Positions 21,140-32,539 of a stretch of 64,000 bases of DNA are shown piece by piece. Position 1 is the first letter of the stretch. Every line of letters begins with the position of its first letter. Under the pieces are notes generated by a model, which was given only the letters and a program-made list of their open reading frames with translations, was not told where the DNA came from and ran no database searches. The DNA comes from Siphonodentalium dalli. Taxonomy: Eukaryota; Mollusca; Scaphopoda; Gadilida; Siphonodentaliidae. The translations under genes were made by a program, and so were the position numbers. Location of the stretch: assembly GCA_032622095.1 (NCBI GenBank), contig CP136069.1, forward strand, positions 72,499,319 to 72,563,318, written 5' to 3'.

Positions 21140-22306
21140 ATTAATGAACCACAGCTAAACACACGCATAAGCTAGGATATACCGGTATCTGTGTCTTTTT
21201 AATCCTATAAAATATCTTCATAGATGCTTATTCCCATCAAATAATATTAACTTAGGCCTTATATCATGGTGTGATTATGATATATTACAATCCGGACATG
21301 CACAAGTGTTCATCGGCAGAGTGAGTCCCATAGCAGTTTCGTGTATAAATTAGGTCAATCATATCATACATTAATGCATGTCAGAAATTAGAGATTGACA
21401 ATGCAAACAGACTACGAGCTCACAGACTCAGACTTAAAACCTAAATAAAAAACTTTTGAAAGCCATTCCTTTTGTACACATTATTATAGAATATAAACTA
21501 CCAACATCAAACTGAAAGTATTCAAAAGTCAAGACTGTTGGTTGTTGTCTAAAGGGGAGTATTTTACTGAAATTAACCGTTATATTATTGACGCTGTGTG
21601 TGCAATCCGATTGAGATGTGTACTATACTAAGAAGCTTGTCGATGTCATCATGTTCATTTCATTCATAAATGTCATCATGTCGATTTCAACGAAACACGA
21701 TCAACAACGTCATCATGTAGCTTTCACCATCGACCGAATTTGAGATAACCTGAATGTATCTTCTGCTTTGTTCATAAGTATATGTGTTTCTTGTCGATTC
21801 ATGAAAATAGAAGGATATCTGAGGATTATCAGATTCATGTATGTACTATGTAATATTAGGATAATTTAAACGCGATATAACAACGTTTGCTTGCATTACG
21901 AATTTCGATTTCAATTCCAGTATTGTCTCCAGCCCAGCCATGCAGAGTGATTGAGATTTTCCCATTGCACATGACAATTATATTTTAAGCCACTCCAATG
22001 CAAAGATTTGACAGTCCATAATATGTTATAATTATGTTCTCAATAAAATGTAAACCGTGGCTACGAATGAACTTCACTGTGCATAATTCCAATAGTAACT
22101 CCCCTCATTTTGGAATGCCAGCCATTGAAAGACGCACACGTTTATTTCAAATTACGACATTAATGCTTTAAGCCCACCTCTACTGTGCGACAAAAGTGCT
22201 CGCACAAATTAAAAACAGCAGTGTCGTATTAGATAACGTCACAAAATCAGATATAGTCTATATACGACCGAAAGCGTCCAGCTTGGTTCATTATAAATTT
22301 TTTTCA
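21140..22306. other. No recognisable feature
   Basis: About 1.2 kb without a repeat found elsewhere in the window, and no ORF listed above 60 codons. GTCATCATGT-type words recur near 21640-21720. Confidence 0.5.
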
Positions 22307-22479
22307 TACAGTAATGCCCTAAATAATTGACTCCTTAACCACAGCAGAATTATGGGTAATTTTTCAGGATTTAGTCGGAAATATGGCTTTCCAATGAATG
22401 GCAACAAGCCATAAATCCTGAAAAATTACCCATAATTCTGCTGTGGTTAAGGAGTTGATTATTTAGGGCATTGCTGTAT
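22307..22479. mobile_element. Family A MITE, copy 12, internally deleted
   Basis: TACAGTAATGCCC to GGGCATTGCTGTA; the arm tips are lost. Directly followed by family P. Confidence 0.8.
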
Positions 22480-22760
22480 TTTCATTATTAATAGATCTCC
22501 AATAATGATATTTCGCATATTTAAACCATTGTTATGTAAACATTAATGTTTATATAATGGATGATAAACACATTGCAAAAGTTCAAAGCATTGAAAAATA
22601 TTCGGAAAATCGTATTTAGACTAAAATATTTGAACTTCAGCAATGTTTGTTGATAAAATACTGACAGTTTTGTTTACATAACAATGGTTTCCACATGAAA
22701 ACTTTCGTAATTGGATAACTATCAGTAATGAATATAAGAACAAGGAATCTTTTCTCCATG
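22480..22760. repeat. Family P foldback-like repeat, copy 2
   Basis: TTTTCATTATTAATAG to TAATGAATATAAGAAC. Internal inverted repeats CCATTGTTATGTAAAC and GTTTACATAACAATGG are visible. Confidence 0.6.
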
Positions 22761-22914
22761 TTCTTCTTAGTGGTGATATTCTTACAGACTTTTATATATT
22801 AAATTTCTGAATATAATTTATTTTGGCATGATTATTTGTTATATTCCATTCAGAAGACATCAGAGAAGTGTTTCACATCACTTTAAATAAAAGGTAGCCA
22901 CCCACACGTCCCCC

Positions 22915-23330
22915 GAAAAAAGATGGTTTTGTTAGGAGGCTAGCTTTCTTCAGAACAAATTGAACTTTGGTTAAACAAAAGTTTCGGATTTAAGAAAGGG
23001 GAATAACTCTGAATTTTTTTTCTTCTGTTGCCCATATAAATGTTGCACATTAGCAATATATGCGTAACAATATCCTAAAGTTTCAGTTCTCTGCATTCAA
23101 AATTGTAGCCTACAGGAAAAGTTGATTGCACAACGAAGGTTCCCAGACTCAAAATGGTCCAAATTTTTCTAAGTCAAGAAAGGGAAATAACTCAGTGAAA
23201 AACAATATGTTTCCATTGTCCATATTTTGGTTGCAAATCAGCAGTATATTAGTAACAATATCCTAAAGTTTCAATTCTCTACATTTGAAACTGTGGCAGT
23301 TGTTGACTACGCAATGAAGGTAATGAGGTA
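22915..23330. repeat. Pearl-like tandem-unit repeat, two units about 183 bp
   Basis: AAGAAAGGGGAATAACTCTG near 22992 recurs as AAGAAAGGGAAATAACTCAG near 23178, followed in both by CAATATCCTAAAGTTTCA. The GGG(A)ATAACTC phrase links it to the units at 41983, 52620 and 54080. No (ACGG)n tail here. Confidence 0.5.
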
Positions 23331-24817
23331 CTCGCATATTAATGTGTGAGAGACACATGAATGGTCATTTCTATAGTCGCCCGAAAATAATTTTTTTGTG
23401 GGACAATGATGACCAGTGAATAATAGCTTTGTCCTGAATTATTCAGATTTTTCGAAGATCTGACGTCAAATCAGTTGGTTCATCAGATTGACATGATACC
23501 AAAAAATGGAAATAAACTTAGCTAGTGCATATGTCACCATATAGATAGAGTGTTCTACAATGTTATGTGGGAAATTTCCAATAAATTGCTGCAGAAGCAA
23601 CCATATTGCTCCCCGTGAGCACAATAAAGCAACTTTATTGCTCTTCATACTCCGTGTTGTTCTAAAGCCGTCCTTCCCAATGCACTAATGGATTGCTTGA
23701 GAGTTTTATGCACATATCATTATCAGTGGCAACAATCAGGATAAAACCCACATCTGTTTACGACATGCAGGATGGTATATAAACAGTATTGATCGTATAA
23801 TGCACGGGGATTGCGACCAACATATGAAGATTTCATGATAACAGATATATATTGAACTCTCTGTCCCGAGTGGGCCACAGCCATGAACTCTGCACGATTA
23901 ACCCCCACATTTCATGACAATTCGTTCAGCGAGCGCGATTCCAGTAAATCCCGTCCATAGCTAATAATAGCGTAATAACTTTTCAGAGTTGACCACAACC
24001 AATTAAACACTGAAAAGCGAATGTAAAGAGGTGAGAATTAACCAATATTACCTAACATGCCCAATATAATTGAATATTATCAAGAATTTTAACATTTAGT
24101 ACCGAATAATTTAGTAGTCGAAAGCCATGAATTGAATTAATTTCGGCAGATGGTGTTGATTTCGAAGTGGAACAATGAAAATATAATTTTGTTTTGATTC
24201 ATAAATGCATAAAACATGATTGATCGAAGTTAAAATTATGTCACAAGGCGCAGAATATATTCTGAAAAAAAACGAAAGTCAAACGCGGGAAACAAAACCG
24301 AAAGTAAATTATGTCAATCAAAGCTATTTTTAAAGAAAAATGTGGGTGGTGACATCATACTGCAGCAGTTGCCTGGACATTATTTATTGCGACAAATAGC
24401 GGATTTCATCAGAATCAGTACGCTGAGCATTTGAGTGTGATTTTAATCAGAACTGGGATGTACCTAATCAGGAACTGTTGTTAACCGGAGAGCCGAAATA
24501 CAAACCTGTGCCAAATTTCATCGTATTGAGTGCAGAAATGTGGATGCCTATTCGGAACATACGAAGAGCGAGACACATTTTCGCTGTCCCAATAATGTAA
24601 AGATAAAGAGCATTTGAGTCGTTCTTTGTCCCAACATGAGTGTTGTGTTGTTTCTTTTTCATTGACTTCCAATTCAAAATTAATTGGTCGCCACTGATTG
24701 CACATAGAGCCGCAACCTTGCATGACCTCTCGTAATGGCGTGCATGCATGTCTGTACTATTTCTGTAAGAACTCAGCTGATTTTTGCCAGGCCGCCAAAT
24801 ATCACCCAGTTGTGAAA
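23331..24817. other. No supported feature
   Basis: Unique-looking DNA. A 119-codon minus-strand ORF (24468-24827) overlaps an 80-codon ORF in another frame. Neither shows a recognisable domain, and the longer ends in family G sequence. Confidence 0.4.
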
Positions 24818-24960
24818 TATAACACATTTCAAAAAACGATATCTAATCATTCTGAGCTTTGATGGGTGGTGGGTTCCTCAACTCGAATAAAATATTTTTT
24901 ACCCCCGAAGCCAAAGAAATAGTAAATTAGCTGCGTTTAATCGGATTATGCATCTTTAAT
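24818..24960. mobile_element. Family G repeat, right part only
   Basis: CTGAGCTTTGATGGGTGG, CGAAGCCAAAGAAATAGTAA and ATTATGCATCTTTAAT; left part absent. Confidence 0.6.
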
Positions 24961-25011
24961 ACAAAGTTGGATTATGAATTACAAATGAAAATGCACTTCA
25001 ATGTAATTGAA

Positions 25012-25205
25012 CAAGCCTTGAAATAGTGTGCCTGTCATTTGCAGAATGAGGTCCCCAGAGGGTGAATTTAGTGATGCTACCCCGCATAGCGGGGTAGCAT
25101 CACTAAATTCACCCTCTGGGGACCTCATTCAGCGGGGTAGCATCACTAAATTCACCCTCTGGGGACCTCATTCTGCAAATGACAGGCACACTATTTCAAG
25201 GCTTG
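25012..25205. mobile_element. Family B solo hairpin with perfect 8-bp target duplication
   Basis: TAATTGAA at 25004-25011 and again at 25206-25213 flanks CAAGCCTTG..CAAGGCTTG directly. One hairpin only, with its right arm tip duplicated (AGCGGGGTAGCATCACTAAA occurs twice). The 8-bp duplication places the family in the hAT superfamily. Confidence 0.9.
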
Positions 25206-25588
25206 TAATTGAATGTCACAATTACTAAGTTCAAGATGAGATTCAAACATTACGAGTTGCTCTAAAGATAGACACTGAAGGCACTTTAGCTGGCCGGGCC
25301 ACATCCCTCCGACAGAGTCCTAAAGATAGACACCGAAGGCACTTTAGCTGGCCGGGCCATATCCCTCCGACCAAGTCATGAGAGTACACCAACATAATTT
25401 TGTTTCCATTGTAACATATTTCCTAATTACAAGAATGTTATAATGGACTGAAAACTGCAACAACCTGTTGCAATTTGCACAAAACTCAAGCTGCTTAAAT
25501 CAATCAAACTCATACAATTATAAACCAACCATTATTTACAAAGAGATAGCATCGGCCGACATATAATTTACTATTATATAGCACAAAG

Positions 25589-25804
25589 TACTGTAATTCC
25601 CTAAATAATCGACTCCTTAACCACAGCAGAATTATGGGCAACTTTTCAAGATTTAGTCGGAAATATGGCTTGTTGCCATTCATCGGAAAGCTTTCACTGA
25701 GAGCTTTCCGATGAATGGCAACAAGCCATATTTCCGACTAAATCCTGAAAAGTTACCCATAATTCTGCTGTGGTTAAGGAGTCGATTATTTAGGGCATTA
25801 CTGT
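25589..25804. mobile_element. Family A MITE, copy 13, inside array H
   Basis: Sits at GCACAAAG-TA, which is uninterrupted (GCACAAAGTATGAA) at the next unit boundary near 26182-26195. Near-perfect palindrome. Confidence 0.85.
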
Positions 25805-26579
25805 TTGAACTATAATGCACTACAATGCAATTGAATGTCACAATTACTAGAACTTAGTTCAATCTGAGAACCAAATATTATGGGTCGCTCTAAAGTTGGA
25901 TATCCACCACCAAAGGCCCTTTAGGCAGCCGGGCCACATTCATCAGAGAGAATCATGAGAGGACACCAACTTAATATTGTTTGCAGTGCAACACATTTCC
26001 CCATTACAAGCATTTTATAATGGAATGAAAAATTGCAAAATTGCAGCAGTTTGCAGCAACCTGTTGCAACTTGCACAATACTCAAGCTGTTAAAATCAAT
26101 CAAAATCATACAATTATATCCAGCCGTAATTACAAAGAAGTTGCATTGGCCGATAGCTATTTACAATTTAATATTAAATTGCACAAAGTATGAATTAAAC
26201 TGCACTTCAATGCAATTGAATTTTACAATTAATAGAATTCGGTTCAATTGAGAACCCAATATTACGAGTTGCTGTAAAGTCGGTCAACCTCTACCGAAGG
26301 ACCTTTAGCCGGCCGGGCCACATCCTTCCGACAGTCATGATAACACATTTCCTAATTAGAAGAATTTTATAATAGACTGAAAACTGCAACAACCTGTTGC
26401 AACTTGCACAATACTCAAGCTATTCAAATCAATCAAAATCATACAATTATCTCCAACCATTAGTTACAAAGAGTGAAAGAGATTGCATTGGCCGATAGCA
26501 CACATATATTACAACGCGCACATTACGAATGAAAATGCACTTCAATGCAATTGAACGTCACAAGTCATTTGAATGCGCA

Positions 26580-27290
26580 CATCTGCAATAGGTATTGAAT
26601 GAACCCCCGTGTGTGCTTATATATCGGTTCACTGAATTTGTATGCTCGTGTGCTGCATCCGTGCAATTGATCTGTGTGATTTAGATATTGAGATATCACA
26701 CGATAGTATAATTACAACAATTTGCAAGTACTTTGCATAATAGTGCACAGCATGCCTGCAGGCCACGTGTACGTCCTTTAATTGTGTTGAATGATTGAAG
26801 CTGCACGATTATTTCACTCACAGCAAGGGGCTTATAGGTGCAGTTTTTTATATATGACATCTTGAAAATAATAATTGAATGCATGCAAGCAATTTATTGT
26901 TGAGAATAAAAAAAAATGACAGCGACCCAATGTCCATCTGACAGGTCATATTATGAATCTCTGCTGGATGACAGACTCATGGTATGATCAAGACATTGGG
27001 TAATCTCCAGTTGGCACAGTTCTGGTCTCAACAAGATGTTGCAACAAAGGTTAATTTTACCCCCATTTGTGCCAAATTGGACAACACATGGCTGAGATTT
27101 TAATGCGGTCAGATATAAAAGTAACATTTCCAGGTAAACAAAGAAGGATAACTCTAGAAAGGTAATATTGAATGTCATTAAATAATCTTTTGGATTGGAA
27201 GAGCTTCTGGTTTCATTTAGATACAATCGGTCTTGAGGTGGGACTGTTCCAGTGGATTGAGAATACTCCCCGCAGTGCAATTTGGCTACA
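26580..27290. other. No recognisable feature
   Basis: Unique-looking AT-rich DNA. The 155-codon minus ORF (26951-27418), the longest in the window, ends in family C sequence and has no recognisable domain. Confidence 0.45.
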
Positions 27291-27750
27291 TTAACCCTTT
27301 GAGTGCCAGGTCCGATTTTTTGTATCAACCCATATACCCTGTGCCAATGCATTCTCTTATATATGCGAGTCAACCATAGGTCGCCTCGCATATATAAGAG
27401 AATGCATTGGCCTAACAATTTTTCATCATTTGTTATTATTTTTTACAATTTTTTACAATTTTAATAATTGTTTCTTATATTCTTTAACAGGCTTATTTTG
27501 TAGGTTTAGGGCCAGGGAATCTTACGTTTTTCATGGGCATAAAAATTATTACTATGAATACTTGGTGATAGTTTTGAGTTATAACATGCCCTATAGCATG
27601 CTTAAGCATACTCAAAAAAAATTCAACCAAAAAAAAAAAACAATCTAATTTTTTTTTTTTTTTAAATTTTTTTAAATTTTTTTTTAGGGCCGATTTTACA
27701 GAACGTAAATTAGGGCCGATGAGATCGGCCCGTGGCACTCAAAGGGTTAA
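27291..27750. mobile_element. Family C1 TTAA MITE, longest copy
   Basis: TTAACCCTTTGAGTGCCAGG to GGCACTCAAAGGGTTAA, 460 bp. Hairpin module at 27341-27412. Interior includes TTCTTATATTCTTTAACAGG, shared with 29017-29264, plus about 190 bp of extra AT-rich sequence with A and T runs (27610-27690). Confidence 0.85.
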
Positions 27751-27824
27751 GGGTAGCCATATTAACATATTTGTTTTTCTAAAAAAAACAAACAATACAA
27801 TTTCAGTAACATTTATGCATAATG

Positions 27825-27925
27825 TGAAAAATTTCTAAGTAAAAAAAGGGGGATAACTCCACTAAAAAATATTCTGATGGACCTCATAATCGCAGACCTG
27901 TGCACAGGTTGCTAACTGACAGATG
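27825..27925. repeat. Pearl-like repeat fragment
   Basis: AAAAAAAGGGGGATAACTCC, then GGACCTCATAATCGCAG and GTGCACAGGTT, which match 54062-54145. Confidence 0.5.
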
Positions 27926-27949
27926 TACTGTAATAAAATGAAGACTTAC

Positions 27950-27981
27950 CCAGTTGACGGCATCTCTTGTTGCCCGGAAAC
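27950..27981 (-). other. Candidate micro-exon (32 nt), minus strand
   Basis: On the minus strand a branch-like CTTAAC lies just upstream of acceptor TTCATTTCAG; the donor is ACTGG|GTAAGTCTTC. Both sites are near consensus. All three frames are open, so the sequence cannot show which is read; one gives FRATRDAVNW. GC is higher than the flanks. Could also be a chance pair. Confidence 0.3.
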
Positions 27982-28454
27982 CTGAAATGAAGTTAAGATA
28001 GTCACAATCATCGAGGTATAGTCAGGAGAGTCTCAATCATCAAGATACATATCAATAATATGATAAAAGTGGAAATTAGTATGTGAAAATAACGATGACT
28101 ATTCAATTTCTGGCCAACAGTTTGGCCGCCATCTTGGCTGTGAGTATTAATTGCCCAACACAACCGAATACTTCATATCAATGTGAGATACGAGAAACCC
28201 AGTGTTGCATAAACAGTATTTGCATGATGTGAAAAGACTGCATTTATATAGAAGCAGTAAAGCTGAAGGCTACGACATGGAAGCAGCCAATCAGCATCAA
28301 GAAACGAAGTACGTGGCTTGTAATCCTTCCAGATAACCTCAGATGACATCAAGCAAGGAGAACGAGACAAAAAAAACCAAAGTCGATCATTGCAGAAAAT
28401 GACACATGGAAAATGAAGATGCCAATGTGACCAAAGGTTTTGAAAGTCGGGCAT
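27982..28454. other. No recognisable feature
   Basis: Unique-looking. A 118-codon minus-strand ORF (28173-28529) runs into the B element and has no recognisable domain. Confidence 0.45.
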
Positions 28455-28878
28455 CAAGTCTGAGTTTAGTGAGCCTGTCATTTGCAAAATAAGTTTCCCA
28501 GAGGGTGAATTTAGTGCGCTATCCTGCATAGCAGGCTAGCATCACTAAATTCACCCTCTGGGCACCTCATTCTTCATGGCCTCATCTGCTATGGGAGACA
28601 TAGACTCAGATTGAAGTTCCCAAATGGTGAATATTGTGATGTATGCAATGTGTCATCTGCCAATTTGGGGATATAGAGAAACTAAACTAAAAAAGAAATA
28701 GAATTTATGTAAAGAACTTTCTATAGAAATTTGATAACAAAGAAACTTTCCAGATAAAATGAGGCCTAAGCAGAATGAGGTCCCCAGAGAGTGAATTTAG
28801 TGATGCTATCATCACTAAATTCAACCTCTGGGGACCTCATTCTGCAAATGATATATAGGCACACTAAACTCAGGCATG
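28455..28878. mobile_element. Family B full two-hairpin copy, CTGAGTTTAGTG subfamily
   Basis: Ends CAAGTCTGAGTTTAGTG and CACTAAACTCAGGCATG, a variant of the CAAGCCTTGAAATAG terminus. The second hairpin has lost its loop (GTGATGCTATCATCAC). About 424 bp. Confidence 0.75.
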
Positions 28879-29016
28879 AAAGACGCATGAAAATCACTTT
28901 GTAATATTTGGCTGAAGTCTGTTCACATATCAAAGAATACCAGAAAATGAAACATAAATCTAAATCGTATCAGCTCATGTACTAGTTTATCCCATCAGAC
29001 AAACATTTATACATGT

Positions 29017-29264
29017 TTAACCCTTTGAGTGCCAGGTCCGATTTTTGTATCAACCCATATACCCTGTGCCAATGCATTCTCTTATATATGCGAGTCGACC
29101 ATAGGTCGCCTCGCATATATAATAGAATGCATTGGCCTAACATATTTTATTTTATTTTTTTTACAATTTTTTACAATTTTAATAATTTATTCTTATATTC
29201 TTTAACAGACTTATTTTGTAGGTTTAGGGCCGATGAGATCGGCCCCTGGCACTCAAAGGGTTAC
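29017..29264. mobile_element. Family C1 TTAA MITE, copy 3
   Basis: TTAACCCTTTGAGTGCCAGG to CTGGCACTCAAAGGG followed by TTAC (one change from TTAA). Hairpin module 29066-29137. Confidence 0.85.
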
Positions 29265-29711
29265 ACAAATTTAAAATCAAATCCACTTTGCGTTAGAGAC
29301 TTCATTGGTGATGAAGGTTACTGCCCCTGTACACTAGAAGTGTGACTGACACAACGGGATGAAAGGCAGGGTTTCTGATGGAGGAAAATAAATGAGGCTG
29401 TTCGATGAACAGTGTTCATGTAGGGGACAGTGCATTAGTCTGAGGGTTCAATAGCCTTGAGGGTTCAATAGTCCAAGGGTTCAATAGTCAGAGGGTAATC
29501 TAAAGCGGCACACACAATAGTCAGAGGGTTTGATAGTCTGAGGATTTGATAGTATGAGGTGCAATAGTCTGAGTGTTCGATAATCCGAGCGTCCTTTAGA
29601 AGGGGTAGCAGGATTTTGGGTCACACTCCCAATTTTTGGTCAAAATTATTAACAGCTGGAAGGCAATATATCAGAGTTGTAGAATCACCAAACTCAAATA
29701 CAGGTTGAATG

Positions 29712-29815
29712 TACCGTATACACCCGTCAGTAAGCCCAGGGGGCACGTGCACGTTTTTGTCCAAAAAGTGGGTACTGGGCTTACTCACGGGGATCCCCCC
29801 ATGCAAAATCTCAGT
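29712..29815. mobile_element. Family M terminus fragment inside the foldback element
   Basis: TACCGTATACACCCGTCAGT then AAGCCCAGGGG and ATGCAAAATCTCA match, in reverse complement, the right end of 33087-33605. Confidence 0.65.
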
Positions 29816-30452
29816 TAGCCTTGAGATGCTGGTATACCATCGTATTTTATACTGATACCAAGAGTAGTTGCGTTATATAAAGAGAATGATGCGTTTTATT
29901 AAGTTTATTAAGTTTATTAAGATAAAATCATATAATAATAACAAGATACAGATGTCGACAGGTAAAACAAAAAATACAATTTATACGTTGTAAACATGCG
30001 TATGGAACTGTTAATAGCGCACATAAATAGCTCAAAGTTCAAACAACAAAGTTCAGAAGACGACAAGTATGTGCATGTATATACGAAGATAAACACTAAT
30101 GACATTTCAAGCTTTTTAAAACAAGTCATTTCCTAACAGTAATGGGCGATGCAATGCGTGACCACGAGTCAGAACTTTTCCAGTACGCCACCAGCTTTCT
30201 TGTCCTGTTATCATACAGGCATTTCAGGTGTCCCTATTCCTGTTAATTTTCACGCTAAATGAAACTAACTTATGAGAAAGCAAAGAGGCCATTCACCGCC
30301 CTTTTCATGTATAACGGGAAAAGCATGACAACTTTTAACAGACATCCAGAAATAATTGCATGTCAGAGCTATAGCGGTATGTCCGACTACGGAACCCTTG
30401 GACTATCGAACCTCGGACTATCGAACCCTCGGACTATCGAACCCTCAGACTA

Positions 30453-30827
30453 TTAAAGAAATATTATGGACTTATTCGGTGCATGAACTAATAAGTTAGT
30501 ATTCAGGTGCTATGCCAACTGGAGGAATATATCATTCTAGTAACATTGCCAAAAATTTCAAGCAAATCAACCTTACCACTCCATAGAAAACATCGTGAGA
30601 ACTACACGCAATTGTAAATATTAACTACTCGATTCGGGACGCTACTATCTGGGATAAGCTAACGAAAACGATTTCGCCACCGAGAGTCACTGTATTTAAT
30701 TAATATATTAGAATGACGGTGTTTTTTGTCAATTTGGACATAATATTTGTAAAAAAGTACTACTTTGAGCAAGTTTATTCTCCATTTCTATTTGATCACC
30801 CTACCGGAGTGTTTCACATCACTTTAA
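30453..30827. mobile_element. Family N TTAA-flanked repeat, inserted in the foldback right arm
   Basis: TTAAAGAAATATTATGGACT to GTGTTTCACATCACTTTAA with TTAA at both ends. Removing it restores a continuous array (GACTATTAAACCCTCTGAC). Other copies are at 45836-46169 (reverse), 47083-47422 and fragments at 39335 and 44055. No coding frame conserved between copies. Confidence 0.75.
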
Positions 30828-31008
30828 ACCCTCTGACAATTGAATCCTCGGACGAATTTAACCCCCTGACTATTGAACTCTTGGACTATTGAACACTCAG
30901 GCTATTGAACCATCGGACTAATGTACTGTACCCATTCATGTACACCAAACCTGAAGCTGTACCCAATGTCAGTTTGGTACATCTTATTACACACTGTCTG
31001 ATTATATA

Positions 31009-31262
31009 TTAACCCTTTCTATACTATATGGATTCTCCCACTCAGTTATGCAAGTATACATTGGAATGGTCTATAAGGGGTTTTTATGAAAAATATGGAG
31101 ACAACAGATAATAGAAAGTGCATAAAGAGTCCTATTTATTGCTTGGAATTGTTCAGATAATAAGTTCAACAAACAACATATGGTCGTTTGTTGAACTTAT
31201 TATCTGAACATTTTCTGAGGGTTAACTATTTGTCAATGAATATTTAGTATAGACAGGTTTAA
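31009..31262. mobile_element. Family D TTAA MITE, copy 7, complete
   Basis: TTAACCCTTTCTATACTATA to TTTAGTATAGACAGGTTTAA; central hairpin AATAAGTTCAACAAAC with its complement near 31160-31205. Confidence 0.8.
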
Positions 31263-31316
31263 AGATAGACATACACACGAAATCAATCTAATAAAGTCAC
31301 ACATTTGCCAATTCGC

Positions 31317-31835
31317 TTGAAAGGGACTCAAGTCATCGAAGTGGGTTCATGCGAAATAACATACAGTAATGCTATAAATAATCAACCCCTTAACCACAGC
31401 TGAATTATGGGTAACTTTTCATGATTTAGTCGGAAATATAGCTTGTTGCCATTCATCGGAAAGCTCTCAACTTTGATCTTATTTTCATTATTGATAACTC
31501 TCCAATAACGAGAATTCGCATATCAAAACCATTTTTCTGTAAACATTACTGTTACAGTGACATTATCAATTGCCAAAGTTTAATTATTCCAATATGATAC
31601 AAAAGTTTAATAAAAATTTATGACAAACATTGGAAAAAGTTAAAACATTGAAAACAATTCTGAAATTCATATCTAGACTATAATATTTGAACTTACTACA
31701 TGATTTGAGATGTTTGTTGACAGATGAATGTAACAGTTTTGTTTACAAAACAATGGTTTTCAACATGCAAAATTTCATTATTGGGGAGCTATGAATAATG
31801 AATGCTATGAATAATGAATATAAGAACAAACTTTG
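31317..31835. repeat. Family P foldback-like repeat, copy 3, with half of a family A element
   Basis: Starts GAAAGGGACTCAAGT; the TTCATTATTGATAACTCTCC end is inverted near 31790-31835. A family A left arm lies at 31362-31469. Confidence 0.6.
31362..31469. mobile_element. Family A, single left arm, copy 14
   Basis: TACAGTAATGC to GGAAAGCTCTCAA; right arm absent. Confidence 0.75.
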
Positions 31836-32539
31836 ATATTTCTTGCACATTTACCCACTGAGAATGCCATGGGTCTCTTTGAAGTGCTTTGCCTGTTTTG
31901 AACAATAAATTTTCACAATATTTTTTCTTTGAGATGAGAATAAGAGGAAATACTCACCTGACATTAATATATTTTAATTATCCTGGAATATCTAGTAATT
32001 GTAATAATTTCACATGTAAGAACTGAACAAAATCTACGTCTGACAAATTGCAGCAATTTGAATCTACTGTGCTCAAATATTAGTAGTTTGTCAATAGCGA
32101 CAGAGTGCGTACCAGGAGATGCAGAAGAGGATGTCATTATAGTAAGATATTAGAAGTGGACTGAAGTGGTTTCTCACCACATTAATACGTTCGAGAATTA
32201 GTCACCCTCTCACCGTATCCTGCATGGCATACAACATTAATATGCACCCACTTATCATTCAAATGTATAGTAGACCTTCCCATGAATTAAAGCTGCATAT
32301 TATATGCATCTCACAACCTTTGTCAATGTCACTGCATTTAAAGTGCTACGGAATAACCTGATTTAGGTATCTCGGTCAGTTTGTTATTTGTTTACTAGGG
32401 ACTTAATAGTGGTTTCAATATGCAGTGAGGCCAAATAAAAAAAGAACTTTTTTGGTAACATAGGGAAAACAAGTTGGGGCAGGCCAGTTAGAAATAAATG
32501 ATGTTTAAAAAAAAAAAATTGTTTAAACAATGATAAAGA
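31836..32539. other. No supported feature; isolated donor-like site
   Basis: A consensus minus-strand donor GTCAG|GTGAGTATT lies at 31952-31957. All frames immediately upstream on that strand hit stops, so any exon there would be non-coding. Otherwise AT-rich with nothing recognised. Confidence 0.4.

Larger units (their letters stand above)
24982..26575. repeat. Tandem array H, unit about 340-400 bp, three units plus a fragment
   Basis: Units begin with AATGCACTTCAATGCAATTG near 24990, 25818, 26200 and 26530. Shared landmarks are TTTAGC(T/C)GGCCGGGCCACAT, AACTGCAACAACCTGTTGCA, CTCAAGCTG and CAATCAAAATCATACAATTA. Unit 1 has an internal duplication of the GGCCGGGCC segment (25260-25318 and 25319-25377). 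Unit 1 is interrupted by a B element, and an A element lies at the unit 1/2 boundary. Satellite-like, no coding frame conserved. Confidence 0.8.
29423..30934. mobile_element. Foldback element with minisatellite arms and perfect 8-bp target duplication
   Basis: TTCATGTA lies at 29415-29422 and 30935-30942. Inside, GGGGACAGTGCATTAGTC is inverted as GACTAATGTACTGTACCC. The left arm (29441-29592) has eight or nine 15-17 bp units of GTCTGAGGGTTCAATA type, one interrupted. The right arm (30382-30452 plus 30828-30914) has the same unit in reverse complement, split by a TTAA element. Terminal arrays in inverted orientation are the hallmark of foldback transposons (FB, Galileo); an 8-bp duplication fits hAT or P-type transposases. 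The interior has no recognisable transposase and includes a fragment of family M. At least 1135 bp is older than the inserted N element. Confidence 0.8.

Noticed and set aside
24468-24827. 119-codon minus-strand ORF
   Set aside because: Overlaps another ORF in a different frame, ends in family G sequence, no motif recognised.
26951-27418. 155-codon minus-strand ORF, the longest in the window
   Set aside because: Its first part reads a family C element and the rest shows no recognisable domain; a length of this order is expected by chance in 64 kb.
29440-29592. GGTTCAATAG array units as tRNA or SINE box B
   Set aside because: No box A at the right distance and the motif is tandemly repeated at 16 bp; better explained as a foldback arm array.
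30258-30456. 65-codon plus ORF inside the foldback element
   Set aside because: C-terminal part translates the minisatellite array; no transposase motif.
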